A stretch of 64,000 nucleotides of DNA, taken from Dicyema japonicum. Taxonomy: Eukaryota > Dicyemida > Rhombozoa > Dicyemidae. Positions 55,382 to 64,000 of the stretch are shown piece by piece; the stretch's first letter is position 1; each line of letters starts with the position of its first letter. A program made the translations under genes and the position numbers. Below the pieces are notes generated by a model. The model had not been told where the DNA came from. It made no database searches and saw only the letters and a list, made by a program, of their open reading frames with translations. The stretch spans positions 371,712 to 435,711 of the forward strand of contig RDEW01000007.1 in assembly GCA_011109175.1 (NCBI GenBank), written 5' to 3'.

Positions 55382-56050
55382 TTAATACGAAGCAGAACAC
55401 GGATAATCATATTTTTTGAAACACCTTGGCATTTTTGATTTTCCAACAAATAAAGGCTTTAATTTATGATTTCCTGATATATTTGCAAATAACATCACCG
55501 ATACTCTATTTTTGAAGTTCTTGTATCCTTCGAACGGAGTCTTGTAGATACTTCTGGATGGAACAAGCTTGTAAAAAATTCCAGTTTCATCCAGGTTATA
55601 AATCTGCTCGCAGGTATATGATTTTGAAACCTTTTGAAATTCTTTGAGAAACCACTCAATATCGACGCTTTTCTCAGTGCACATTTGTCATGTAATTTTC
55701 TCAGCCGAAATCCACGCCTTTTCTTAAATTTGGATAAAAATCCATAGAGTTTTTAAAATAGTGGAGAAAAAGCTGCTTAACAAAGAATTCTGTTTTACTG
55801 GATATTAATGCATCGTTCAACAATGCACCTTAAAATTCAAAACCATTAAGAATGCCTTTTGAGTCCATCGAATCCATCCACTCAACAAGCTTTTCATCAA
55901 GTTGCGGGAACTAACTTTTTGACTGTTTTTGTTAAGGAATTTTTAGTTTTGAATTGTTCCAAAATCGACTCACGACTTTTTAAGATAGCGTTAAATGTTC
56001 ACTTTAAACAAAAAGGAAAATTTGTCGGCAATTCTTTGGTATGATAATAA
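55382..56050 (-). mobile_element. Tigger/pogo-like transposase with a 27-bp intron
   Basis: The minus strand from about 56050 reads FPQLDEKLVEWMDSMDSKG (CENP-B-type N-terminus), a 27-bp intron at 55829-55855 (donor GC here, acceptor AG), then in frame ALLNDALISSKTEFFVKQLF, LHYFKNSMDFYPNLRKGVDF. After a break it reads YNLDETGIFYKLVPSRS and NRVSVMLFANISGNHKLKPL (55382-55684). LDETG carries the first catalytic D of the pogo/Tigger DDE core. The copy at 25540 has a GT...AG intron of the same length at the same site. Outside, near 56185-56245, TGTAAATTCTC followed by TTAAATTTGC (minus strand) looks like the terminal repeat. Dead. Confidence 0.75.
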
Positions 56051-56059
56051 GTTGATATC

Positions 56060-57029
56060 GTTTTTATAACGCAATATTTGCACTTTTTGTTCGTTAGTGA
56101 GTCTTTTATATCGACCACTAGAAACACAACGGGCATGCTACTCGAATAAAGTTTTATTGTTTTAATTTTCAGTAATTTTTTTAAACTTTAAAAAAAATTA
56201 TGGCAAATTTCGGAATTAGCAAATTTAAGAGAATTTACAGTATATATAATTTGATACATATAAAAACAATTCTAAACGCTTCTGCCAAAGTTTTAACGTT
56301 AAGCCCAAACTAAAAAACTCGAGATTAATCTGGCCGATTTTGGAATGAAGTTTATTGGGTATTTCCCAGAGCTGCAAACGCTTCTTAACAAAGATATTGG
56401 AAAAAAAGTTTTTTTTATTAATTTAAAAATAAGATCATGTAAAAATTATTCATCTTTAATTATTTTTTTGCTGCGTTTCATATGTGTTTTTTATTTCCAT
56501 CAGACATCTGTATTTCGACAATGTTGTGTGAAAATATATTGGTAATTGTTACACTTTCACCATATGGAGACTCAAATTTTTTAACGGCAAAAGGTGGATT
56601 ATAATCTTTCATAACTCTGACCTTTTTAAAAATATTAATAAATTAGAATTACCTTATCACCAGATTTAAATAAATATTTGCATTGATGTACACCCATTTT
56701 TATTTATTTTCTTAAATATGCTGAATCCATTTTTGGTGGATTGAATTCAAATTGAAACGACGTTTCTTCTAAATCAATATTATCTAAAAGAAAACCTTTT
56801 TGCCCTTCTTGATTGGAAGCATGACTGTCATCGCAATTTTCATCATTTAGTGATCTTTCACAATTTGAAAAATTATATCAATCTCATTGAAGGAACCTAT
56901 ATCTGTATTAATCTCATCGACTACTGTGTTTTCACATAATATGCTGTTGAATCCACTAATTCCTCGATATTTGTAAAATGGAGTATTGCCTCAAAAATAA
57001 TTTAATTAAAAGTTACCTGTTGATGTATG
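56060..57029. other. Tigger end followed by unassigned AT-rich DNA
   Basis: 56180-56250 holds the probable Tigger terminal sequence (see the previous entry). From 56260 to 57029 no gene is recognised. A 66-codon hydrophobic frame at 56345-56545 is unassigned. Confidence 0.4.
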
Positions 57030-57780
57030 GGGAGGCAGATTATACAAATAAACTTCTTCCTTTATGTTTTTTAGTCCGACACTTGTCTTCGGACATCATC
57101 TTAGATAGTGATCTTGTGATTGTTTGATTGAAGCGTTCGATGATCCTTTGACTCCTTGGATTGTTGGGCCTACTATGAATTTTTTGGAAGTTGAAGCGGT
57201 CACATAATGCTCTTACATGGGAATTTTTAAATTCTGTCCCATTATCCGATTTTGAGAATCGGCATGGTCCACAATCCAAAAAGATTTCTTTTAGGTTTTC
57301 GGCCTCTTCATATTCACTCTTATTTTTCATATTTCTTGTGAAGGCATATTTAGAATAAATATCAATTACAGGAAGAAGCCATTTGAAAGATTCATTGCTT
57401 TTATTAAACCTTGAATTTATTTAATAGCAAAGTCTTACCTTTTAGATCAACCAGGTCTATTTGAAATCTTTCATTCGACTGAGAAGCTATAATGTGATTT
57501 TCAGGATCCATTTGCTTCAGTGGAGTCGAAAAACGACAAATGTCACATTCTGACATTACTTTCCGAATAATTTCTCTTTTCACGAAAAATATCTTTCATT
57601 GCAATATTGTTCCAATGTGTTGTGTCCACAATGCGAGGCAATTGATTTAATCTCTTCATGATTATCAGAGAAGATGACAATTTTGTGGGTTTCATTAGTG
57701 TCTTTAAGGTATAACCTCTCATTAATAGATAAAAAATTCTTTGACTTTTGAGTTAATCGGTATTTTTTGTCTTATATCAT
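57030..57780 (-). mobile_element. Integrase relic (gypsy/GIN-like), zinc-binding and catalytic core
   Basis: Minus-strand frames in order: HCGHNTLEQY then SECDICRFSTPLKQMD (HHCC-like zinc-binding region, about 57490-57640), QSNERFQIDLVDLK, a candidate 29-bp GT...AG intron (57410-57438; the frame closes only with a one-base slip), LLPVIDIYSKYAFTRNMKNK, FSKSDNGTEFKNSHVRALCD, HSRPNNPRSQRIIERFNQTI. The three catalytic acidic positions (DLVD, SDNG, the E of IERFN) are present. No RT or protease is attached. The wording resembles GIN/KRBA2-type integrases, which occur in Ty3/gypsy elements and in Ginger transposons. Confidence 0.75.
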
Positions 57781-57789
57781 GATATTCCT

Positions 57790-59400
57790 GGATTGTTTTA
57801 ACGAAACACCGAGCCATCAGCTTAACTTAATAAAGCATGCTTGTATTATGTTATTTAAAATTTAAAAACAGTTTTTTTCAAAAATATTTAAATTATAATT
57901 GTTTAATTTTAAAAATAATAAATAAGAAAAACATGTGTAAAGTTTTATAAAAAATGCTTGAAATTGTAAATTCGAGCATTATGTAACGCGTAGCGCCTGT
58001 GACATACTATATCCGTCGTTTATCTCCCTGTTTTGAATCCACTATGACTTGATGCGTGATAGTCGTCCACTCGATCTTTGATGCTGTTCAATTAATTCTT
58101 TCAAGTGCTAGAAACAACTTTATCAGCCCGGACCTGATTCTTTACGCGGACGTGATTCTATACGACAAATAAGCCCAAGATTATGTTAAGGATATATTTC
58201 TCTTCTTGTCGACAGATGGAAAAATGCTGAATGATAACCTCCCGATCAGCCCTCGATCCCCATTGAAATGTGGAAGACTGAGAATGCTAGTTCTACCTGT
58301 ATCTAATACTGGGCTCCTAACGAAGCAGTATTTTTCATTGGATTCATCCGAAGAACACATTAATTAACGTAACAGGTCTCTCCTTAAAAATAAGATTGTG
58401 TCCTGCCTAAGTGGAAGTTTAAGTAGTGGAAACATTGCTATTCCACTACGGAAGGGATGTTATTATTCCACTAGGAAAAATGGATTCCTAACCAGTTTTT
58501 GGTTTCTTGTGAGTCCACATTGACAAAACCATTTTGCAGTGAGGTATAACTGCTGATAGCTTCACTCGTCAAATAGCATTGTAGATGTATGGAAGCTTTG
58601 AAGTGATGTCCGTGAGAGTAAGACGTGTGATGAAAATGGAAGATGGAAAACCTACTTCTCTACCTCTCTTTGTAAGCGGAAGCCTGTAATGGACTATTGG
58701 AGGATGTATTTGGTTGGTACAAGAAGACGTTCTCCCTTGGGTTTTTTCTATGGATTAATTAGTTGTGACTGTTTGTGCTGGGCTTACACCAAAGATTGTA
58801 AACCTGAGGTTAATAAATAATTATAAAATTTATTTATTTTGAAATAAAGTTGCTTTTTAGGATTACCGTTGAATCAATGAGAATATGGTATTTTTCCACT
58901 CCTCTCAAACCAATCCTCAACAAATGCAACATATCTTCATTATTTGCAGTATTCCTTTCACATCACTCAAGCGGTCTCTCCAAGAGGTTATTCCGCCAGC
59001 TGGGAATTTTTATTTATGTAAACATAGACTGCTCCTGTAGTTGACAAAAAGATGACTTAGCAAACATTGGAGATACAATGCTTCGGAACAAGGAATTGTT
59101 AAGTACGCTATCTCTCGAATTCATCTTCACAAATATCCAGAAAGTTGAATCTCTGATATAAAAGTTATTTTCGCTTGAATATAAAGATAACGATTTTTTA
59201 GAAATATTTATATCGGTTTGAATAGTCGTCTTATTTTTATAAATGTTTTTGGATATTATCCACCATATCGTTGAAAAGAGTGGTAGTGGTGAAAGAAGCA
59301 TGTTTTAGCTTAATCTACATATTATTGCGTCTATTCACCACCCCCATGGTGCCCTAACTAATAAAATACCTATGGAAGATAAATGAAATAATTACAGGAA
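57790..59400. other. Mixed non-coding and transposon debris
   Basis: 57850-57980 is AT-rich. 58280-58480 contains fragments of the short interspersed repeat (GATTGTGTCCTGCCTAAGTG at 58393-58412, then GGAAACATTGCTATTCCACT). Frames at 58850-59044 (plus) and 59014-59301 (minus) have no domain. Confidence 0.35.
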
Positions 59401-59409
59401 TTTGGATAT

Positions 59410-59640
59410 TCGTCTGGACCTGGGAACCCCGCGAACGTGGCCATGGAAGACTATATTGTTCTGGACGCTCCGCGATCTGTGGCTAATCGATGGCAGCCCT
59501 ACCGAGTATCCTTGAAGAAAAACTTAAGGAAATCAGGAGACGCTTCGAGGACGCGAAAGACAAAGAGTCTTCGAGAAGTCCAGTCCACCAAACAAAATAA
59601 TCCACGAGTCTAGTCACGAATGAAGAAGCATATGTGTTTG
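59410..59640 (+). mobile_element. LINE-B C-terminal relic
   Basis: Frames give NPANVAMEDYIVLDAPRS, then QPYRVSLKKNLRKSGDASRT, matching PANVAMEDHFMFEG and the following block of LINE-B at 27725-27870. About 230 bp, frameshifted, dead. Confidence 0.65.
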
Positions 59641-59644
59641 CTTC

Positions 59645-60428
59645 GTTACGAAAGCTGAGGTAGAGAATATTAAATGAAACAAAGAGCTCTAGAGAGGGGA
59701 GCCATCGACCCTCAACGATTGTGGATCAACATTGTTAACCTTTAAAGCTGATTTTGTAGCGAGAACGGGAACGTTGATTTTCTTCCACAACAAGTTGCCT
59801 AATTACCTCGTCATATGATTTTTCCGAAAAAAACTTCAAGATCTCAGCATTTTTGCTAACTATGATGACCATTCGACAGAATTTTGATTGTAGGGAAAAC
59901 CCACGCAATTAGGGTTGTTACCCTATAATTTTGTGTATTTTGTTAAATAAAACGTATTTCAAAATTAATATAAAATGTATTTATCTTTTAGAATCGCCGT
60001 CCTCCGCGCACTGCTCAACGTCTTATGGGAGATAGAGCCTGATTGTTTATGTCATTTAATAAAGTGTTGAGGGAATACTCAAGGAGAGTTCCGGAGTTAT
60101 TGGAGGCTGAGACCATCTTATTACGGGTTTACCTTTCTCTTGGTCTTGGATTTCTGTGATTTTCAATAAATAATCTGTCAGATTTCGAAAAACGGAAAAC
60201 ACTAAAATCAAAAATACTGAGAAAAAGGAACTAAAAGTCGAATTTACAATTTAGGAAATTTTTAAAATAAATGAATAGTCGCTACTTCCTGTCGCAATGT
60301 TGGTCACGACAGAAGGATTCTGAAAATTTTAAACATTTTTCTCTTTTTGTATTAATTTACATTAAGCCTAGATAATAAGCATTTCTCTGACAATCTGTTT
60401 TTTTCTTTCTATTTCGAAAAAGGATAAC
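59645..60428. other. Unassigned DNA upstream of the tetraspanin
   Basis: No domain recognised. The first transmembrane segment of the tetraspanin should lie in or near this stretch, but I could not place an exon for it with confidence. Confidence 0.35.
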
Positions 60429-61051
60429 ATGAATGATGGAATATCCCACGTCCTTTTGATTGTGGTCGTCTTCTTCACGGTGAATGCCATAATTTTTGGA
60501 ATTCTCTCATTTTTTCCAACAATGTGACCTATAAATTCATAGTTTCATTCCATACTAATGTTTAGCTGATTGTGACAGAAATATTCATTTTCCTGATGTG
60601 CCTCGCATCTTGGCGGTCTACACTCTAGAAAATCAGCAGGTTTCACTAATTTACGCATTTAAGGTCACCGACAAAATACGTGAGATTCTTTTAAGGTCAT
60701 ACTATAATGAGGACTTCAAAATCACCAAACTCGTGGGCAACCTCGAAAAGATTGTAGAATCCTATGATAACTCGTTTTAGTACAATTGCTGCGGTTTTCT
60801 GGGTCCTGGAGACTACGAGGGAGAAATTCCAGAGAGATGCTGCCATTTCCCCCCTTGTAACGAAAAAACGTGTTTAAAACTGTATTTACTGATTATTTAC
60901 TAAATAGGGGTGTGGATGGATTCTCCAATCAAATTTTCTAAGATACTTCAAATATGTGGTCACCTTTACCATTTTCCTAATCTTCAACTCCCTGTTCAGC
61001 GTTTTGCATCACATTTATATTGTATATCTCCAGAAATATAAACAGGACTGA
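60429..61051 (+). CDS. Tetraspanin, N-terminal exon structure uncertain
   Basis: The large extracellular loop and last helix are clear. After introns of 24 bp (60640-60663), 27 bp (60754-60780) and 26 bp (60882-60907) the frame reads KIREILLRSYYNEDFKITKL, then YNCCGFLGPGDY, PERCCHFPPCNEKTC, LKLGCGWILQSNFL, then VVTFTIFLIFNSLFSVLHHI and a short YKQD tail. This gives CCG, a second CC, two further Cys and the G-C before the fourth helix, the tetraspanin signature. Upstream, MNDGISHVLLIVVVFFTVNA and TEIFIFLMCLASW look like membrane helices 2 and 3, but the joins between 60500 and 60600 are unclear and helix 1 was not found. Tetraspanins organise membrane microdomains; the partner here is unknown. 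Confidence 0.8.
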
Positions 61052-61364
61052 ATTAATTTTATACTGCTTAATGTCCGTTTTTATTGTCTTTCAATAATAG
61101 GAAATCTTGTAGGGTCAAGATTTAAGTTGATTTAAGTTTAAATTGGGAGTTTTCTCATTGATTCCTTAATTTTTAAGGTTCTAAGTTTTAATAGTCGAGA
61201 ATGATAGAGCTTGCAAGGCGAATCTCTCAGCGTCTGCGTTTTGTGGATTTATTTTTTTATAGATTTATTCATTTGGTTTTTCATAAAGTGTGAAATGGTT
61301 AAAGAAATATCTGGTATTGGATGGGTTCAGATCAAGGGGAGCCAAGGATGATCCATTTTGGTTA
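61052..61364. other. Short spacer
   Basis: Tetraspanin 3' flank; no feature recognised. Confidence 0.4.
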
Positions 61365-62080
61365 AAAAGTAAACTCTCATAAATTTGCTAAATTAAATTC
61401 TTTATTGGTTGGAAAATCAAAAATGCCAAGGTGTTTCAAAAAAATATGATTATGGTGTTCTGTTTCGTATTAAGTATAAAGTTAATAAATAAATTACGCT
61501 GACCAAGTCGAGAGTTTCACAAATGACAAGGTACTTGATGTTCTCAACAATGTATTGGGATGAGGACTACACCTATACATTTCCCAGTCGAGACTTTCAA
61601 GCTCCACGTTGAAAGCTGGAAAGGATACTCGAACTTTCGAGATGTTCAAAATAAGAAAATACGACAGCCATATCAACAACATTCTACATTCAGCCCGTAA
61701 TCATCGAGACAAGCGGGCCCATGAAAGTCTCTTTTCTAAGATCACTAGGGTCCATGAAAAATAAAGCAAGCAACGAACTTCGGGAAACCGAGGGTGCTCC
61801 AAAAGATTTTTGTGGCAGTTGTCACAAAAACAGCCACTCAACTATCTGGCTGGATTATTTTGATTGTTTCGTTACATAATAAATTATTCATTACATTTAT
61901 TAAGGCTGGCAAATTTCATATTACAGCCGGTTTATACCAAAAAATCAACCCCTTGTCTAAGCCAAAGGTAGTAGGACTTGTGATCAACACTTGTCAATGA
62001 TAATTTTTAGTTAATAGTTTTAGCTGTAGATTCTGTCATCTTTTCTATTTATTTCACATGATCAGTTCACATTAAACTAA
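61365..62080 (+). mobile_element. Internally deleted Tigger carrying a LINE-C piece
   Basis: 61370-61400 (AGTAAACTCTCATAAATTTG then CTAAATT) resembles the Tigger end at 56.2 kb. It is followed at 61405-61470 by the DDE piece LVGKSKMPRCFKKYDYG (in two frames), then 61495-62080, a near-identical inverted copy of 54164-54741 (LINE-C C-terminus; ETSGPMKVSFLRSLG, LQKIFVAVVTKTATQ). Compared with the 54-56 kb copy it lacks the transposase N-terminus and about 620 bp between the DDE piece and the LINE piece. Confidence 0.65.
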
Positions 62081-62224
62081 AAAATGTATCCATTTGCAAA
62101 TAAGTGATCTCACTATGGAAACGCTTACCACAACAAATTAAGATAATTGATTTTTTATTTGTTATATGATTAACTAAAGGATCTGCCACGTGGTGCCATG
62201 TCGCTACTTGATTGAAGATTTCTC

Positions 62225-62395
62225 ACTTTAATCAGAAGACGCCCAATGCTTGGCCGGCATTCGAAAGGATACATCTATTTATTCCACTGGGAGTCAATTT
62301 CTCTACCTGGCGACGAGTTCTGGATACGACCTCAGCTTCCCGGACAACGTTTTCTGGATCTCTGTCAATTGCTCCTTATTCTTGTGTCGATTGAT
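62225..62395 (+). mobile_element. LINE 3'-end relic
   Basis: AGACGCCCAATGCTTGGCCG and the following bases match 10501-10610 (AGACGCCCAATGCCTGGCCG onward), the C-terminal end of the Ingi/jockey-like LINE. The frame reads KTPNAWPAFERIHLFIP. Dead fragment. Confidence 0.6.
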
Positions 62396-62690
62396 TTTTA
62401 TATTTTGAAAATGAGAGGTCAAATTTAGAAGTCAGTATTTTGGAAAAAGAGAAAATACTTCCTTATACAAGAAAACGAAAATTTTGACATAAATATCTGT
62501 GTTGACCATGTGAATTCATTCCTAAATATTCCTTGGTTGCTATTAAAGTAAAATGAGGACCTTTACTTTCCTTGACATTCATGGTTCTGTGCAATTGCAA
62601 CTAACCATTGGAATATGTGCAAAACCATTCGACTAATAAGTTTCTAAATGTTGCTTTGATGTGGTCACTGCTGTAGTAAATTTCAATTAT
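62396..62690. other. Spacer, nothing recognised
   Basis: AT-rich, no supported feature. Confidence 0.4.
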
Positions 62691-62830
62691 TAATATTTAT
62701 TTCATTATGACTACAAAGTCTGTTCTTAATATAATTGTGTTAATATTAATATTTATTTCATTATGACTACAAAGTCTGTTCTTAATATAATTGTGACTGT
62801 TAATTAATTGTGTTAATTAACAGTCACAAG
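62691..62830. repeat. 57-bp direct duplication plus a perfect 17-bp hairpin
   Basis: TAATATTTATTTCATTATGA begins at 62691 and again about 57 bp later; both copies run through CTACAAAGTCTGTTCTTAAT. Just after the second copy TTGTGACTGTTAATTAA, a TTGTG loop and TTAATTAACAGTCACAA form a perfect inverted repeat at 62791-62829. Confidence 0.8.
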
Positions 62831-63092
62831 AATTTTCCGCTAAATATATATTCACGAATCTCAGTACAGAGCCACTCTACGAAAAGCGACAGGATATCTT
62901 CTTGATGTGGTCAGGCTCTTACTAAAAGTCAAGTATTCTTAATAAACATGAACATTGCCACCACCTATGCATGGGTAACTGGTTACATTTTTATGGTTTT
63001 CTATAACAGTTTTATTAAATTAACTATTTTTTAAGTCTTTCACAGTCCATGTTTCCCTTTGGAATCGTAAATCTATTAATTTCTAACAATTC
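62831..63092. other. Spacer, nothing recognised
   Basis: No supported feature. Confidence 0.4.
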
Positions 63093-63340
63093 TTAGAATT
63101 TTCCATTTGTTCCGGATTCAAACAGAAATAAAGATCTTAAGTTCTCACAAACTTCATTTGCAGACTTAGTATAGAGTGGGCTGACAATTGCAAATCTATT
63201 AAAATTGTTTAAAAACCACCTACTATGTATATCAATGACTAGTAACAATTCGTAGGGGGACAGGGACGTCTGACTACACTTAAATGACGTCGGTGAGACC
63301 CAAAACATCCTCCAGTTTATCTTCGTTGCTAACGTCTAAG
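63093..63340 (-). mobile_element. Integrase core relic with a 24-bp intron
   Basis: The minus strand reads LVIDIHSR, a 24-bp GT...AG intron at 63196-63219, then FAIVSPLYTKSANEVCENLR and SLFLFESG. Spliced, it aligns with the first half of the integrase core (cf. VIDIYSKYAFTRNMKNKSEY at 57.3 kb). Without splicing the frame stays open but inserts eight unrelated residues (WFLNNFNR) into a conserved strand. The SDNG and E regions are not present after SLFLFESG. Confidence 0.6.
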
Positions 63341-63494
63341 CCAATTATGTCGATGGGAGTCGATAGTTAGAATTATATTGACTAAAAAGTATTTACACGA
63401 TTGAAATATGACTAATATTCATTTTACTATTTTCAGAATATATGATGGCTAATACAGCTATCATGTATTACCAAAATATAATTAAAATTCACGA

Positions 63495-63665
63495 GTGGAG
63501 TCTTTGGCCCCAAGACGGTCTCTTTCCTTAGAGCACTTGGGTGTCTATTGACCAAAGCCTCGAGGGAGCGTCGGGAAACCGAGTGGCTTTTCCAAAGGAT
63601 ATCCCTGTCAATAGTCAGAGGTAACAGTCACTCGATCATATCCGCTAGACTCAGTAATTAACTAC
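63495..63665 (+). mobile_element. LINE-C C-terminal relic
   Basis: One frame reads SFLRALGCLLTKASRERRET then EWLFQRISLSIVRGNSHSII, aligning with SFLRSLGSMKNKASNELRET of the 54 and 61 kb copies and with WLRQRIGIAVVRGKAYSV at 25 kb. This copy preserves the junction that is frameshifted in the others. Confidence 0.65.
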
Positions 63666-64000
63666 TCATTTTTCCTAATAATAAATTTTGATTTTTTCAA
63701 AAAAAAAATTAAAATTCATATAATTTATTGCATTGAGGTAATAACAGTCCAAGAGCATCGGGCCAAAATAAGTTCTCCTGCTTAGTGTTATTGTGGTTTT
63801 GAATTTTTTAGTTCGGTGTTATTGTGAATTTCATTTCATTCAATAATTTTCTAATGGCAGCTTTAAAAAGTTTTATTAACGCACTTTCATGATGTTGCTG
63901 TCATGACCAAGCATGTCCAACGCTGGAAACTAAAATAATGTCAGTCTCTTTTATTAGTTTCTGTCCGTTGCTAGTTGTGTAGTTCATTCACATCATCTCA
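63666..64000. other. Spacer to the window end
   Basis: AT-rich; no supported feature. Confidence 0.4.

Noticed and set aside
57030-57780. Integrase as evidence of an endogenous retrovirus
   Set aside because: No gag, protease, RT, envelope or LTR is attached, and the wording and possible intron fit GIN/Ginger-type or gypsy-type elements better.
1-64000. tRNA, rRNA or other structural RNA genes
   Set aside because: No tRNA cloverleaf with matching A and B boxes and no rRNA-like conserved block was recognised on either strand by eye; a covariance-model search would be decisive.

Overview
The window looks like nuclear DNA of a small, AT-rich animal genome full of decayed transposons. The best clue to the organism is splicing. 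Several genes read open only after removal of introns of about 22-29 bp with GT...AG ends (a ZYG11-like gene with 14 of them, a GH18 chitinase with about 11, a coiled-coil gene with about 11, a tetraspanin, a membrane protein). Metazoan gene families combined with spliceosomal introns near 25 bp match published descriptions of dicyemid mesozoans (Dicyema and relatives). That assignment is an inference from intron size and gene content, not from a marker gene.

Layout. 1-2.0 kb: decayed LINE. 3.07-5.46 kb: intact-looking 15-exon gene of the ZYG11/ZER1 substrate-receptor type. 5.8-19 kb: a dense transposon graveyard (LINE relics of at least four types on both strands, Tc1 and integrase pieces, a degenerate telomere-like tract at 7.53-7.69 kb). 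It includes an APE-type LINE on the minus strand (12.87-15.21 kb) whose endonuclease is preceded by a 2A-like motif. 19-22.5 kb: hAT remnant and AT-rich DNA. 22.52-24.24 kb: multi-exon coiled-coil gene followed directly by a 20-21 bp minisatellite. 24.5-30.6 kb: MITE, Tigger remnant, the best preserved LINE reverse transcriptase (689 codons), and C-terminal LINE relics. 30.6-33.3 kb: 52-bp palindrome-bearing tandem repeats interrupted by single Ns, with overlapping sequence on either side that suggests unmerged contigs. 33.4-36.8 kb: small membrane-protein genes and another LINE. 37.71-38.32 kb: run of N. 38.7-42.4 kb: degenerate coding pieces, including a PIKK (ATR-like) kinase fragment followed by a dynein heavy chain fragment. 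42.6-47.7 kb: hAT (ZBED5-like) transposase, LINE pieces, small genes. 49.21-50.91 kb: GH18 chitinase with a C-terminal chitin-binding domain. 51-59.6 kb: transposon relics (Tigger, integrase, LINE). 60.4-61.05 kb: tetraspanin. 61.4-64 kb: Tigger/LINE composite copy, integrase piece with a tiny intron, AT-rich DNA.

The host genes (ubiquitin-ligase receptor, chitinase, tetraspanin, coiled-coil protein, Ig-like membrane protein) have no evident shared pathway; they look like unrelated genes spaced between mobile-element debris. The most notable observations are the tiny introns, their presence inside transposon genes as well, the 2A-like motif in a LINE, and the adjacent host-gene pseudogene fragments.
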